From Paracoccaceae bacterium (GTDB taxonomy: Bacteria; Pseudomonadota; Alphaproteobacteria; Rhodobacterales; Rhodobacteraceae), in the NCBI GenBank assembly GCA_017854585.1, contig JAFMHK010000012.1, positions 1 through 64,000 on the forward strand: a stretch of DNA of 64,000 nt, given 5' to 3'. The position numbers and the translations under genes are program-made. Each line of letters opens with the position of its first letter. Position 1 is the first letter of the stretch. Below the pieces are notes generated by a model. It did no database searches, had not been told where the DNA came from, and worked only from the letters and a program-made list of their open reading frames with translations. Below are positions 26,561 to 34,929 of the stretch, one piece after another.

Positions 26561-28006
26561 CTACCGTGCGGCCGCGAACATGCTGTCGATATCAAGATGC
26601 GCGATCATGTGGTCGGCCAGTGCGTTCAGCGTGTCGTCCACCGCCTGCGCATGGCTCTGTCCCGCCGGAACAGCGCCCAACGCGCTCAGATAGGCCGCGC
26701 GAAACCCGTCATCGCTGAACAGGCCATGCAGATACGTGCCCACGATGCGCCCATTGGCCGAGGTGGCGCCCTCGGCCGCGCCAGCGACATAGGCAAAGGG
26801 GCGGGCGGTGTCGGGTCCTTGCGTGGTTCCCATGTGGATCTCGTAGCCGGTGATGGATGTATTTGTCGCCGCGTGGGTCGCCCGCGTCACCGCCAGCGTC
26901 TTGGCCGTCGACATGGTTGTTGTGACATCCAGCAGACCCAGCCCCGGCGTCGTGCCCGCCGCACCGTCCACGCCGTCGGGGTCCCCGACCATCTGGCCCA
27001 GCATCTGGTATCCCCCGCACAGGCCCAGCACATGACCACCCCGCCGCACATGCGCGGCCAGATCGACATCCCAGCCCTGCGCGCGCAGAAACGCCAGATC
27101 GCCCCGCGTTGATTTGCTGCCGGGGATCACGACCAGATCGGCATCGCCGGGCAGGGCGCGCCCCGGCCCCAACATCGTCAGCCTGATGCCCGGTTCCTGC
27201 GCCAACGGGTCCAGATCGTCGAAATTGGCGATCCGCGACAGCGCCAGACAGACAACGTGAAACCCGTCGCGCACGGGCGCGCGGGTCAGGTCGATCGCGT
27301 CCTCTGCGGGCAACTTCCACGCATCGTGAAACCACGGCAGCACGCCGAACCCCGGCCACCCCGTGCGCTCGGCGATGTAATCATAGCCATCGTCGAACAA
27401 CCGCGGGTCGCCGCGGAACTTGTTCACCATGAACCCCGCGATCATCGCCTTGTCGACGGCGTCCAGCACGGCCTGCGTGCCGATGATCTGCGCGATCACG
27501 CCGCCCCGGTCGATATCGCCCGCCAGCACCACGGGCACATTGGCGGCAACGGCAAACCCCATGTTGGCAATGTCGCCCTTGCGCAGGTTCACCTCGGCCG
27601 GGCTGCCCGCACCCTCGACGATAACCAGATCATGGCTGGCTTTCAGCCGCGCAAAGCTTTCCTGCACCGCCCCCATCAGGCGGGGCTTCAGGGTGCCGTA
27701 ATCCGCCGCTTCCGCCCGCGTCAGGCGCTTGCCCTGCACCACGACCTGCACGCCCGTATCGGATTCCGGCTTCAGCAAGACAGGGTTCATATCGGCCAGC
27801 GGCGCAATCCCGCAGGCCAGCGCCTGCATCGCCTGCGCGCGGCCAATCTCGCCACCATCCGCCGTGACGGCGGCGTTGTTCGACATGTTCTGAGGCTTGA
27901 ACGGCGCCACCTTGATGCCGCGCCGCGCCGCCACCCGGCACAGGCCGGCGACCAGCATCGACTTTCCCACGTTCGATCCGGTTCCCTGGATCATCAGTGC
28001 GCGCAA
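26561..28006 (-). CDS. cobQ: Cobyric acid synthase CobQ
   Basis: An ATP-dependent amidotransferase that amidates adenosylcobyrinic a,c-diamide at four carboxyls. The N-terminal P-loop [19 protein letters not shown], the [13 protein letters not shown] segment and a glutaminase domain with the nucleophile Cys in [14 protein letters not shown] are all present. A TTG at 28006, with GGAG seven nt upstream and one nt after the cobO stop, gives 481 residues and the expected RALMIQGT start. The next in-frame ATG is at 27994. It follows cobO closely. Confidence 0.94.
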   Translation of the reverse strand: MRALMIQGTGSNVGKSMLVAGLCRVAARRGIKVAPFKPQNMSNNAAVTADGGEIGRAQAMQALACGIAPLADMNPVLLKPESDTGVQVVVQGKRLTRAEAADYGTLKPRLMGAVQESFARLKASHDLVIVEGAGSPAEVNLRKGDIANMGFAVAANVPVVLAGDIDRGGVIAQIIGTQAVLDAVDKAMIAGFMVNKFRGDPRLFDDGYDYIAERTGWPGFGVLPWFHDAWKLPAEDAIDLTRAPVRDGFHVVCLALSRIANFDDLDPLAQEPGIRLTMLGPGRALPGDADLVVIPGSKSTRGDLAFLRAQGWDVDLAAHVRRGGHVLGLCGGYQMLGQMVGDPDGVDGAAGTTPGLGLLDVTTTMSTAKTLAVTRATHAATNTSITGYEIHMGTTQGPDTARPFAYVAGAAEGATSANGRIVGTYLHGLFSDDGFRAAYLSALGAVPAGQSHAQAVDDTLNALADHMIAHLDIDSMFAAAR

Positions 28007-28007
28007 A

Positions 28008-28622
28008 TCAGTACTCCACGCCCCGCTGCGCCACGACACCTTGGCTGGCGAAGGGGTGCTTCACCTCGGTCATTTCGGTCACAAGATCGGCAATCTCGAT
28101 CAGCGCGGGCTTCGCATCCCGCCCGGTCAGGACCACATGGGTCATTTCGGGCTTTTCATCGCGCAGGAATGCCACGACCTCGTCAATCGGCAGGTAATCG
28201 TATCGCAACGCGATGTTGATTTCGTCCAGCACGACCAGACGCATCTCCGGGTCGCGGATCATCTGCTTGGCGTGCTCCCATCCGTTGCGCGCGGCGGCGA
28301 TGTCGCGTTCCCGGTCCTGAGTGTCCCACGTGAACCCCTCGCCCGACACCACGAAGGCGCACTCGGCGGCAAATTTCTCTCGCAGCAGCTTCTTTTCTCC
28401 GGTGGTCCAGTTCCCCTTGATGAACTGCACCACACCACAGGGCATCCCGTGGGCGATGCAGCGCATCACCATCCCGAACGCAGACGAGCTTTTGCCCTTC
28501 CCATTGCCGGTATGCACGATCACCAGACCCTTCTTGCGAACGGTCTTTTCCTTCATCATCTCGGTCCGTTCGGCCTTCACCGCCTGCATCTTGGCCTTAT
28601 GGGCGGCGTTTTCGTCGGTCAT
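28008..28622 (-). CDS. cobO: Cob(I)yrinic acid a,c-diamide adenosyltransferase CobO
   Basis: The 204-residue protein is a CobA/CobO-type corrinoid adenosyltransferase with the P-loop [14 protein letters not shown] near residues 36-49, the [15 protein letters not shown] segment and [22 protein letters not shown]. It transfers the adenosyl group of ATP to cobalt. The ATG at 28622 overlaps the stop of the preceding gene (ATGA), indicating translational coupling with the uncharacterised protein upstream, and cobQ follows after one nt. Confidence 0.94.
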   Translation of the reverse strand: MTDENAAHKAKMQAVKAERTEMMKEKTVRKKGLVIVHTGNGKGKSSSAFGMVMRCIAHGMPCGVVQFIKGNWTTGEKKLLREKFAAECAFVVSGEGFTWDTQDRERDIAAARNGWEHAKQMIRDPEMRLVVLDEINIALRYDYLPIDEVVAFLRDEKPEMTHVVLTGRDAKPALIEIADLVTEMTEVKHPFASQGVVAQRGVEY

Positions 28623-28963
28623 TCCCGGTCCTCTCCGAAAAAGGGTGTCATCTGCGCCACCACGACAGAGTTCTCTGCCGCGGCGCGGTCCATCAAGGCC
28701 CGCTCGTCCTCGTCGATCTCGTGGCCTTGGGCGATGCGCTCTTCGGGGGTGCCGTATCCGGTCACGTCCAGCGGGTTCAGATCCGCCTGCTTCAGGATGG
28801 CAACGGTTTCGCGGACGGCCTCGGCCTCGTCCACGCCTGTCGCATAGCACAGCAATGCAGCCCCCGTTGCCCCCTTGGGCAGGCCGTCGCCGTCCTTGCG
28901 GCCCACCTCGATCAGCAGGGTGAACACCTGTTGCGGGCGCTTTGGTTTCTTGTCTTCGCTCAT
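28619..28963 (-). CDS. Uncharacterised protein cotranslated with cobO
   Basis: From the ATG at 28963 the protein has 114 residues. It starts with a charged MSEDKKPKRPQQV stretch, then VFTLLIEVGRKDGDGLPKGATGAALLCYATGVDEAEAVRETVAILKQADLNPLDVTGYG, and an acidic C-terminus. It has one Cys and no signal peptide or membrane segment, so it is probably cytosolic. The fold and function are not known to me. It is the first gene of a tight operon with cobO and cobQ (overlap ATGA), so a role in corrinoid synthesis or its control is plausible. Confidence 0.75.
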   Translation of the reverse strand: MSEDKKPKRPQQVFTLLIEVGRKDGDGLPKGATGAALLCYATGVDEAEAVRETVAILKQADLNPLDVTGYGTPEERIAQGHEIDEDERALMDRAAAENSVVVAQMTPFFGEDRE

Positions 28964-29008
28964 GTTGCCGGGATGCGCGTTGGCGCGCCCCGCGTCAAGC
29001 AATCAGAT

Positions 29009-29022
29009 ATGACATAGGTCAA
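29009..29022. promoter_or_regulatory. Possible CRP/FNR-family site between the cob operon and a DUF2892 gene
   Basis: ATGACATAGGTCAA has the TGAC-N4-GTCA symmetry expected of CRP/FNR-type regulators and one full GTCAA arm. It lies 62 bp before the DUF2892 ATG at 29084 and 46 bp before the start of the cobO operon on the other strand. It is one mismatch from TTGAC-N4-GTCAA, so this is only a candidate. Confidence 0.3.
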
Positions 29023-29083
29023 GGGAATCACTTGGCGATCGTGATAGCTGTTACTGACAATCATTTTGAACGGAGCTTCTGTC

Positions 29084-29275
29084 ATGACCCGTAATGAAGG
29101 AAATCTTGATCGCGTCCTGCGCGTTCTGGCCGGTTTGGCCCTGCTGTCACTGGTATACATCGGGCCGCAGACGCCATGGGGATGGGTTGGCCTTGTGCCG
29201 CTGATCACGGGGCTGGTCGGATTTTGCCCGCTTTATCGGCTGTTTGGCATCAACACCTGCGCGATGAAAACCTGA
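29084..29275 (+). CDS. DUF2892 (YgaP transmembrane-like) small membrane protein
   Basis: A 63-residue protein: an N-terminal MTRNEGNLDRVLRVLAG motif followed by two hydrophobic segments and the C-terminal FCPLYRLFGINTC, the usual DUF2892 layout. In other bacteria the domain occurs fused to rhodanese or alone in sulfur- and redox-related loci. GGAG lies before the ATG at 29084. It stands divergent from the cobO operon and convergent with the MipA-like gene. Confidence 0.85.
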   Translation: MTRNEGNLDRVLRVLAGLALLSLVYIGPQTPWGWVGLVPLITGLVGFCPLYRLFGINTCAMKT

Positions 29276-29282
29276 TCGCAAC

Positions 29283-30029
29283 TTAAAACGCGAATTGCAG
29301 CCCCACGGCGGCCGATACCGCGCTGCGGTCGGCCACAATGGGGCTGTTTGTGATCGCGCTGCCAAAATATTCCGCCTGAACCGTGCCAAAAAGCGCAAGG
29401 CTATCACCCAGCGGCATCGTGGCCGTCGCTCCGATGTAGGGGCTCAGGGTCGCGCCGGGTGCATAGGCGCTGCGGCCCGGCGTCGCCTCATTGGGGCGGA
29501 CACCGAACATGTAGGCCGACAGATCATCGCTGCGCCACGTGGCTCCGGCATGAAGCGACAGGGGCACGCGCCCGGTATCGACGCTCTGCGTGATCCGCAC
29601 GTCCAGTTCCTGACCGTCATGTTCGCCGGTCACCTCCTGCAGCAAGGTCGCCCGCAGATCAGATCGATCGCCCAGCGCCAGCGTATAGCGCAGCCCGGCG
29701 TCCACCGTCAGGTCGCGGTCGATCCCTGCCAGTTCAGGCGCATCCGCCCCGTCCAGCGCCGAAAAGCGCGGGGTCAATATCGCCTCAAGCTGGCTATTGC
29801 CGTTGTCGTAGACCGTGACCGCAACGCCATCGGTCCCGACCGAAAATCCATCACCCTGATACCGGATCATAGGCACGAACGTGACATCGCCATCGTCGCC
29901 GATATAGGGGTTGCTGCTGACCGCTGCCAAACCGCCGAAACTGAACCCGGTGCGGCCATCCTGCGCCATCGCGGGACCTGCCAACATCACAGCCAGCAGG
30001 ATCGCCTGAAAACGAATCGAATAGGTCAT
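29283..30029 (-). CDS. MipA/OmpV-family outer-membrane protein
   Basis: A 248-residue protein with signal peptide MTYSIRFQAILLAVMLAGPAMA, repeated amphipathic beta-strands and a C-terminal Phe (VSAAVGLQFAF), typical of outer-membrane barrels. The FGGLAAVSSNPYIGDDGDVTFVPMIRYQGDGF opening is typical of MipA/OmpV. MipA scaffolds murein enzymes in E. coli, but most relatives have no known role. It lies 85 bp after a very small membrane-peptide gene that follows a YHYH protein gene on the same strand. Confidence 0.85.
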   Translation of the reverse strand: MTYSIRFQAILLAVMLAGPAMAQDGRTGFSFGGLAAVSSNPYIGDDGDVTFVPMIRYQGDGFSVGTDGVAVTVYDNGNSQLEAILTPRFSALDGADAPELAGIDRDLTVDAGLRYTLALGDRSDLRATLLQEVTGEHDGQELDVRITQSVDTGRVPLSLHAGATWRSDDLSAYMFGVRPNEATPGRSAYAPGATLSPYIGATATMPLGDSLALFGTVQAEYFGSAITNSPIVADRSAVSAAVGLQFAF

Positions 30030-30113
30030 TCTTGCCTCATGCATTGGGTGCCCGGCCCGATCGTTTTACTGTCGTCCGTGACAAGCCCGAGGATAGATTG
30101 TTCCCCGGGTGGG

Positions 30114-30251
30114 TCAATGCCTGACTGTGGTCGGGGTCCGGGCCGCCTGCGGGTCTGGTGGCACATGCCCGGTCGCATCCAGAAAGACAGCGGCCAGACC
30201 CAGAAATCCCGCCAACATGATCACTGGAACCATCATCAAGTGTCTGTGCAT
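30114..30251 (-). CDS. Very small single-pass membrane peptide, function unknown
   Basis: A 45-residue frame runs from the ATG at 30251 to TGA at 30114: MHRHLMMVPVIMLAGFLGLA, a membrane segment, then a Pro/Thr-rich end. It starts 12 bp after the YHYH gene stop and could be read from the same transcript. The hydrophobic segment with a compact polar tail and the codon use fit a real small protein, but no homologue is known to me and the ribosome site is weak (GGCGAG directly before ATG). Confidence 0.45.
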   Translation of the reverse strand: MHRHLMMVPVIMLAGFLGLAAVFLDATGHVPPDPQAARTPTTVRH

Positions 30252-30263
30252 CTCGCCGATACC

Positions 30264-31025
30264 TTAATTGCGGCGCATGAAATCGGTGTTCACAACCCCC
30301 ACGAAGCAGCGGGGAAAGTACGGATAGCCATCCGTCGCGTAATAAAGATAGGTGCCATCGCCGGTGGTGCCATTGCAGGCGTCAAGGGTGCCGCTGCCTG
30401 CGACGAATTCGAAATCCTCCTCGAACCTGCCGTCATGCGGACCAAAGGGCGCTGTGGCGCGATCACCATCGCGAAGCCGCCATGACGATGTCTGTTGTTC
30501 CGGCGCATAATGGATTTCAAATCCGTCAGGCGCATAGCCGATCAACGTGTCGGAAACGCTCGCAAGATAGTCCGGGGACACCCCGTGATAGTGGTAAAGC
30601 CCCGATTGATCGACATGGGCGTTCTGGTCATCCATGCCCAGCGCGCGCGGATCATGCATGGCCTGCTGCCGCCAGCCGCTTGCAGGGTCGCGCCCGATGC
30701 CGCCGCGCCCGTTCGCATCAAAGTAGCCCGCCGTGTAGGGCCGGATCGGCAGACCGCTCAGCGTGACGCCCACGGTCATCAACTCTGACGTCACCGCCCC
30801 CGCCATTTGCGGGGTGTCCGGAAAGCAGAATGTCAGCGTCTGCAATGCAAAGGCGTTGGGATTGGCCCGGTTCGGAAACAGCCCCATGTCGTGGTTTGGC
30901 GCACCATTGGAGGCGATGCAGATCATGTCGTCCTGTCGTGTGACGGAAACGTCATTCTCATGGGCGGTCGCAATCATCGGCGTCAGGGCGACTGCCGCAA
31001 TCAGGCTTGTGAAACGCAACATCAT
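30264..31025 (-). CDS. YHYH-domain secreted protein
   Basis: From the ATG at 31025 (GGAGAG just upstream) the protein has 253 residues with signal peptide MMLRFTSLIAAVALTPMIATA. It contains the YHYH domain core GLYHYHGVS near residues 146-154 and the DGFEIHY segment. There are conserved Cys (ICIAS, FCFPD, CNGTT, CFVG) suggestive of disulfides. YHYH proteins are widespread in marine bacteria and lack a defined function. The frame is open for 42 further codons upstream without a ribosome site. It heads a cluster with a tiny membrane peptide and a MipA-like protein. Confidence 0.85.
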   Translation of the reverse strand: MMLRFTSLIAAVALTPMIATAHENDVSVTRQDDMICIASNGAPNHDMGLFPNRANPNAFALQTLTFCFPDTPQMAGAVTSELMTVGVTLSGLPIRPYTAGYFDANGRGGIGRDPASGWRQQAMHDPRALGMDDQNAHVDQSGLYHYHGVSPDYLASVSDTLIGYAPDGFEIHYAPEQQTSSWRLRDGDRATAPFGPHDGRFEEDFEFVAGSGTLDACNGTTGDGTYLYYATDGYPYFPRCFVGVVNTDFMRRN

Positions 31026-31169
31026 GGCTCTCCGTTCGGGGGTCTTGATCCCTTCACGGTCGGGCCACGGATTTCCGTCGCTTTCGCCGCGCCGATGGGC
31101 GCGGCGGCGTATGTGCAAAGCGGCAAAGGCAATGGCGGGCAGCTTGCTCACCGGCCTGCCTGTCGCGGT

Positions 31170-31997
31170 TTAGTCCCGCAGCAGCTCGTTGATCGATGTC
31201 TTGGACCGCGTTCTTTCATCGACGCGCTTCACGATGACGGCGCAATACAGGTTCACGCCATTTTTCGATGGCATCGACCCGGCCACGACGACCGATCCGG
31301 CGGGCACTTCGCCATACATCACCGCGCCGGTTTCCCGGTCGACGATCTTGGTGGACTGGCCGATGAATACGCCCATGCCCAACACCGACCCCTCGCGGAC
31401 AATGCAGCCTTCGACCACCTCGGACCGCGCGCCGATGAAACAGTTGTCCTCGATGATGGTCGGTCCCGCCTGCATCGGTTCCAGCACGCCGCCGATGCCG
31501 ACGCCGCCGGACAGGTGAACGTTCTTGCCGATCTGCGCGCAGCTGCCCACCGTTGCCCACGTATCCACCATGGTGCCTGAATCCACATAGGCCCCAAGGT
31601 TTACGAAGGATGGCATCAACACCACACCGGGCGCGATATAGGCGCTGCGCCGCACCACGCAGTTAGGCACCGCGCGGAATCCGGCTTCACGCCACTGGTT
31701 GTCGCCCCAGTCCTTCCACTTGCTGTCAACCTTATCCCACCACGACCCGCCTTGCGCGGACCCGCCCTGCATCTCCATGTCCTTCAGACGGAAACCCAGT
31801 AGCACGGCCTTCTTGGCCCATTGGTTCACGTGCCACGTGCCATCTGGCCCGCGTTCAGCGACGCGCAGATGGCCACCATCCAGCGCGGTCAGCGTCTCTT
31901 CGATGGCCTCGCGCGTTTCGCCCGTGGTGGCGGGCGTGATGGTATCGCGTGTATCCCACGCGGCTTCGATGGCGGTTTCCAGATGGGCGTTGGACAT
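31170..31997 (-). CDS. dapD: Tetrahydrodipicolinate N-succinyltransferase
   Basis: The 275-residue enzyme transfers succinyl from succinyl-CoA to tetrahydrodipicolinate. It shows the N-terminal domain, then a left-handed beta-helix of hexapeptide repeats ([34 protein letters not shown], then [11 protein letters not shown]), and the C-terminal VVKRVDE segment. dapE and dapF in the window act later in the same pathway. Length and repeats are normal for DapD. The gene is monocistronic or followed by the YHYH gene across a 144-bp gap. Confidence 0.96.
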   Translation of the reverse strand: MSNAHLETAIEAAWDTRDTITPATTGETREAIEETLTALDGGHLRVAERGPDGTWHVNQWAKKAVLLGFRLKDMEMQGGSAQGGSWWDKVDSKWKDWGDNQWREAGFRAVPNCVVRRSAYIAPGVVLMPSFVNLGAYVDSGTMVDTWATVGSCAQIGKNVHLSGGVGIGGVLEPMQAGPTIIEDNCFIGARSEVVEGCIVREGSVLGMGVFIGQSTKIVDRETGAVMYGEVPAGSVVVAGSMPSKNGVNLYCAVIVKRVDERTRSKTSINELLRD

Positions 31998-32168
31998 GCG
32001 GCTTCTCCTGACAGGGTTGGCGCGCTATAGCCGGGCAGGGGCGGCTGTGCAACGCGCTCGGCAATGGAAGCGTCATCGTGCGGTCCGGACGGCACAGAGG
32101 GATATGGCGGTCCATTGCGGCTTTCTATAGGGTTGGCGGGTCCGATGCTTGCGACCTGAAAGGTGCCC

Positions 32169-33014
32169 ATGAAAGACGACCAACGCCGCCACCCCCTGCG
32201 CGATGCCAACCAAGATGTCGAAAGCAGCCGCCATGCACCCGACTCCGCGCAGGCCAGCAGCCCCGCCTACCGGCTGGCGTTTGCCGACCCCGATTTCCTG
32301 TACCGCGATGAACTGCGCCCCGTGCGTCTGCAACTGGAACTGCTGAAGCCGCAGATGGGGCTGGATGAACGCGGGATCCAGTCCACCGTTGTCCTGTTTG
32401 GTGGCGCGCGCATACCCAGCCCGGCCTTGCGCGACAGCGCCAAGACCAAGACCCTGGGCGAGTTGAGCCATTACTACGAAGAGGCCCGCAAGTTCGCCTA
32501 CCTGATCACCGAACGCAGCGTCGCGACCGACTGCACCGAAAACGTGATCGTGACCGGAGGCGGGCCGGGCGTGATGGAGGCCGGAAACCTTGGCGCCTCC
32601 GAAGCCGGTGGCTGTTCCATTGGGTTGAACATCGTTTTGCCCCATGAACAGGTGCCCAACGCCTACGTTACGCCGGAGCTGTGCTTCAATTTCCACTATT
32701 TCGGTATCCGCAAGATGCATTTCTTGCTGCGCGCCAAGGCCATCGCGGTGTTCCCCGGCGGTTTCGGAACGTTGGACGAACTGTTTGAATCGCTGACGTT
32801 GATCCAGACCGGACGGATGGAGCAGGTTCCCGTCCTGCTATTCGGTGAGGCCTTCTGGCGCCGTATCGTGAATTGGGAAGCGCTGGCTGATGCCGGGACC
32901 ATTGCGCATGACGATCTGAAGCTGTTCCGCTTCGTGGAAACCGCCGAAGACGCGCTTGAGGTCATTGATACATGGGCGCTCAGCGGGCGGCGCGGCGGCA
33001 TTCCGGGGCGTTGA
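32169..33014 (+). CDS. LOG-family phosphoribohydrolase
   Basis: A 281-residue protein of the lysine-decarboxylase-like LOG family. The active-site motif PGGFGTLDE lies near residues 196-204, and the nucleotide-binding GGGPGVMEAGNLGA near 136-149. LOG enzymes release ribose 5-phosphate from purine nucleotides such as AMP or N6-modified AMP. This one has a long N-terminal extension (about 90 residues) like many proteobacterial TIGR00730-type members. The ATG at 32169 has GAAAGG nearby; a GTG two codons earlier is also possible. Confidence 0.88.
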   Translation: MKDDQRRHPLRDANQDVESSRHAPDSAQASSPAYRLAFADPDFLYRDELRPVRLQLELLKPQMGLDERGIQSTVVLFGGARIPSPALRDSAKTKTLGELSHYYEEARKFAYLITERSVATDCTENVIVTGGGPGVMEAGNLGASEAGGCSIGLNIVLPHEQVPNAYVTPELCFNFHYFGIRKMHFLLRAKAIAVFPGGFGTLDELFESLTLIQTGRMEQVPVLLFGEAFWRRIVNWEALADAGTIAHDDLKLFRFVETAEDALEVIDTWALSGRRGGIPGR

Positions 33015-33033
33015 CCGGGCCCGCGAGGGGGAA

Positions 33034-33090
33034 GGGGGGCCAGCCCCCCGCCTGCGGCTCCCCCCGCCATATTTCCAAAGCAAAGATGGG
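33034..33090 (+). repeat. Rhodobacterales-type intergenic repeat, copy 2, with 7-bp hairpin
   Basis: A perfect stem GGGGGGC-CA-GCCCCCC (33034-33049) is followed by CGGCTCCCCCCGCC, ATATTT and a purine-rich AAAGATGGG tail. The layout matches the copy at 22380-22412 (in opposite orientation) and the intergenic GC hairpin/ATATTT repeat I associate with this order. It lies between the converging LOG and phytase-like genes and may also end transcription. Confidence 0.5.
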
Positions 33091-33120
33091 ATGGCGCGGG
33101 TTTCAGGGCCGGGCGGCGCC

Positions 33121-34032
33121 TTATTCGGGCAAGTAGTATTCCACGATTTCCGAGCGCAGCAGGCTGCCGAAGTTGTTGTCTGCGATCAGGGTGGCGATCA
33201 GCCGTCCGGAACCATCGCGCCAAAGGCTTATGCCTTCCAGATTGCCATGTGCGCCCGCGGGCGTTTCCAACACGACGGTGCCGCCTTCAACCCGGCCCGA
33301 GGTCAGGGGGAACCGGATGATGCGGCTGCCAAAGCTGCCCAGTGCGCCCAGCCGCCGTTCCAGCATGAACAGCCGCCCGCGGTCGTCGAAATCCAGCCCC
33401 ACGGGTTGATATCCGCCCTGTGCCGGGACCAGCGCGATTGTCTGCCACTGGCCGTGTTCAAGGCGGCTGAGGGCGGCGGGCTGGCCCGCGCGCGTCCTTT
33501 CGGGGATCGTGTAAAGCCGCCCCTGCCGGTCCACAGCCAACGCCTCGTAGCTGCCGTTGCGGGGCAGGTCGGCGGCGCCTGACGGTGGCGGCAGGCGGCG
33601 GATTTCCCGGCCATCCGGCGCGTGGGCGGCGATGCGGTGATCGCCTTCGAACGACACCCACAAGGTGCCGTCGGGCGCATGGGCCAAACCCTCGGCATCG
33701 AAGCCGCCGGGATCGGCGGGCCGCCCTGCGGTCGGGTTCGTCAACGGGGCCATGCCAGTGACCGTGGTGCCGGTGATCGCGCCATCGGGATCGCGCGTCA
33801 GGGTTGCGGTGATCAAGGTGGCCCGATCCGACAGGGCCAAGATCCCCTCACCACCGGAATAGACCTCCAGCGCCGACAGGCCGCCAACCAGCGGAAGACC
33901 GGGCGCCTTCCAGACATGATCGCTGAGCAAGACGGCCGCGTCCTGTGCGATCGCGCCAGAAGCCGCGCAAAGCGCGAGGCCCGCGGCAAGAGAGGCGGCG
34001 CGGATCACCCGTTGGACAGGATGGCGGCACAT
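33121..34032 (-). CDS. Esterase-like activity of phytase family protein
   Basis: From the ATG at 34032 the protein has 303 residues with a signal peptide (RVIRAASLAAGLALCAASGAIA). It resembles a phytase-like beta-propeller (PF13449): GLSALEV, GFDAEGLA, and GNLEGISL each carry the acidic residues seen around the metal sites in this family. It is secreted or periplasmic; the substrate is unknown. The 5' end overlaps mepA by 28 nt, so the start could lie a little further in, where a GTG (VIRAA) is also in frame. Confidence 0.8.
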   Translation of the reverse strand: MCRHPVQRVIRAASLAAGLALCAASGAIAQDAAVLLSDHVWKAPGLPLVGGLSALEVYSGGEGILALSDRATLITATLTRDPDGAITGTTVTGMAPLTNPTAGRPADPGGFDAEGLAHAPDGTLWVSFEGDHRIAAHAPDGREIRRLPPPSGAADLPRNGSYEALAVDRQGRLYTIPERTRAGQPAALSRLEHGQWQTIALVPAQGGYQPVGLDFDDRGRLFMLERRLGALGSFGSRIIRFPLTSGRVEGGTVVLETPAGAHGNLEGISLWRDGSGRLIATLIADNNFGSLLRSEIVEYYLPE

Positions 34033-34928
34033 TGCCGGGGCAGATCGCCCAACGTCAGCGGCCCGCGCGGCGGGGCCGGTGGCGCGGCGTTCGGGTCCCG
34101 TGGCGCGGGCGGTGGCGGGCTGAGGATGCGGGCCACCCATTCCTCGGCTTCATCGCAGCCGTCGCCGGGGGGCGGTGCGGCCTGCGGTTCGCAGTCCGAC
34201 GATCCGGCCGGGCAATTCAGGCGCACGTGGAAATGATAATGGTGGCCATACCAGGGGCGGATATTGCGCAGGTAGCTGCGATCGCCGGTCTCGTCCCGGC
34301 ACATCTGCGCCTTGGCGCCCGGAAAGACGAAAATCCGCGCGACGCGCGGATCGCTGGCGGCGGCACGCAGCACCGCGTGATGTTCCGGCGTCCAACTGTC
34401 GTTGACATAGGCCCCTTGGGCCCGCCGCATTGAAATCGAAGAGATATTTTCGCGCGCGTCGGACGACAGGGTCAGGTCACGGGCGGGCAGCATCCAGATG
34501 TCCATGTCCAGACCGGATTGATGGCTGGCATGTCCGGTCAGCATCGGGCCACCGCGCGGCTGGCTCATGTCACCCACGTATATTCCGTTCCAACTCGTCA
34601 GGCGGGCGACCTCGCGGCTCAGGTCCTGAACGTAATCGATGGCGTCGGGATGGGCCCAGTTCCGGTTCCTGCTCAGGCGCATGGCCTGCCATGTCGGGCC
34701 GGTTTCGGGCAGCTGTTCCGCCCCTGACACGCACCCGCGTGCATAGCCGCCATAAACTGCGGGCAGCCCGCCCGAGGCGACGGCTTCGGCACCGAACAGC
34801 AAACGCGCCTCTTGTCCCGAGCGGGTGACATCCAGCGGCGGCAGGCTGGCGCTGCTACGGTCCGTGCCGCCCGAGGGCGTGCAGGCCGCCAGCGCCATCA
34901 GGGCGAATGCAGCAAAGCGGTGTTTCAT
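34005..34928 (-). CDS. mepA: Penicillin-insensitive murein endopeptidase MepA
   Basis: A 307-residue protein from the ATG at 34928, with AGAGG upstream. The signal is lipoprotein-like (ALMALAACTPSGG, Cys at residue 15). The LAS-metallopeptidase motifs GHASHQSGLDMDIWM and GHHYHFHVRL hold the zinc ligands. MepA cuts D-Ala-meso-DAP cross-links in murein. The C-terminus is Pro-rich. It starts 1 nt after the MFS gene stop and overlaps the phytase-like gene. Confidence 0.93.
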   Translation of the reverse strand: MKHRFAAFALMALAACTPSGGTDRSSASLPPLDVTRSGQEARLLFGAEAVASGGLPAVYGGYARGCVSGAEQLPETGPTWQAMRLSRNRNWAHPDAIDYVQDLSREVARLTSWNGIYVGDMSQPRGGPMLTGHASHQSGLDMDIWMLPARDLTLSSDARENISSISMRRAQGAYVNDSWTPEHHAVLRAAASDPRVARIFVFPGAKAQMCRDETGDRSYLRNIRPWYGHHYHFHVRLNCPAGSSDCEPQAAPPPGDGCDEAEEWVARILSPPPPAPRDPNAAPPAPPRGPLTLGDLPRQCAAILSNG

Positions 34929-34929
34929 G

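Noticed and set aside
26547-29020. Cobalamin riboswitch upstream of the cob operons
   Set aside because: No B12-box-like GCCACTG-type sequence was seen near either cob cluster start.
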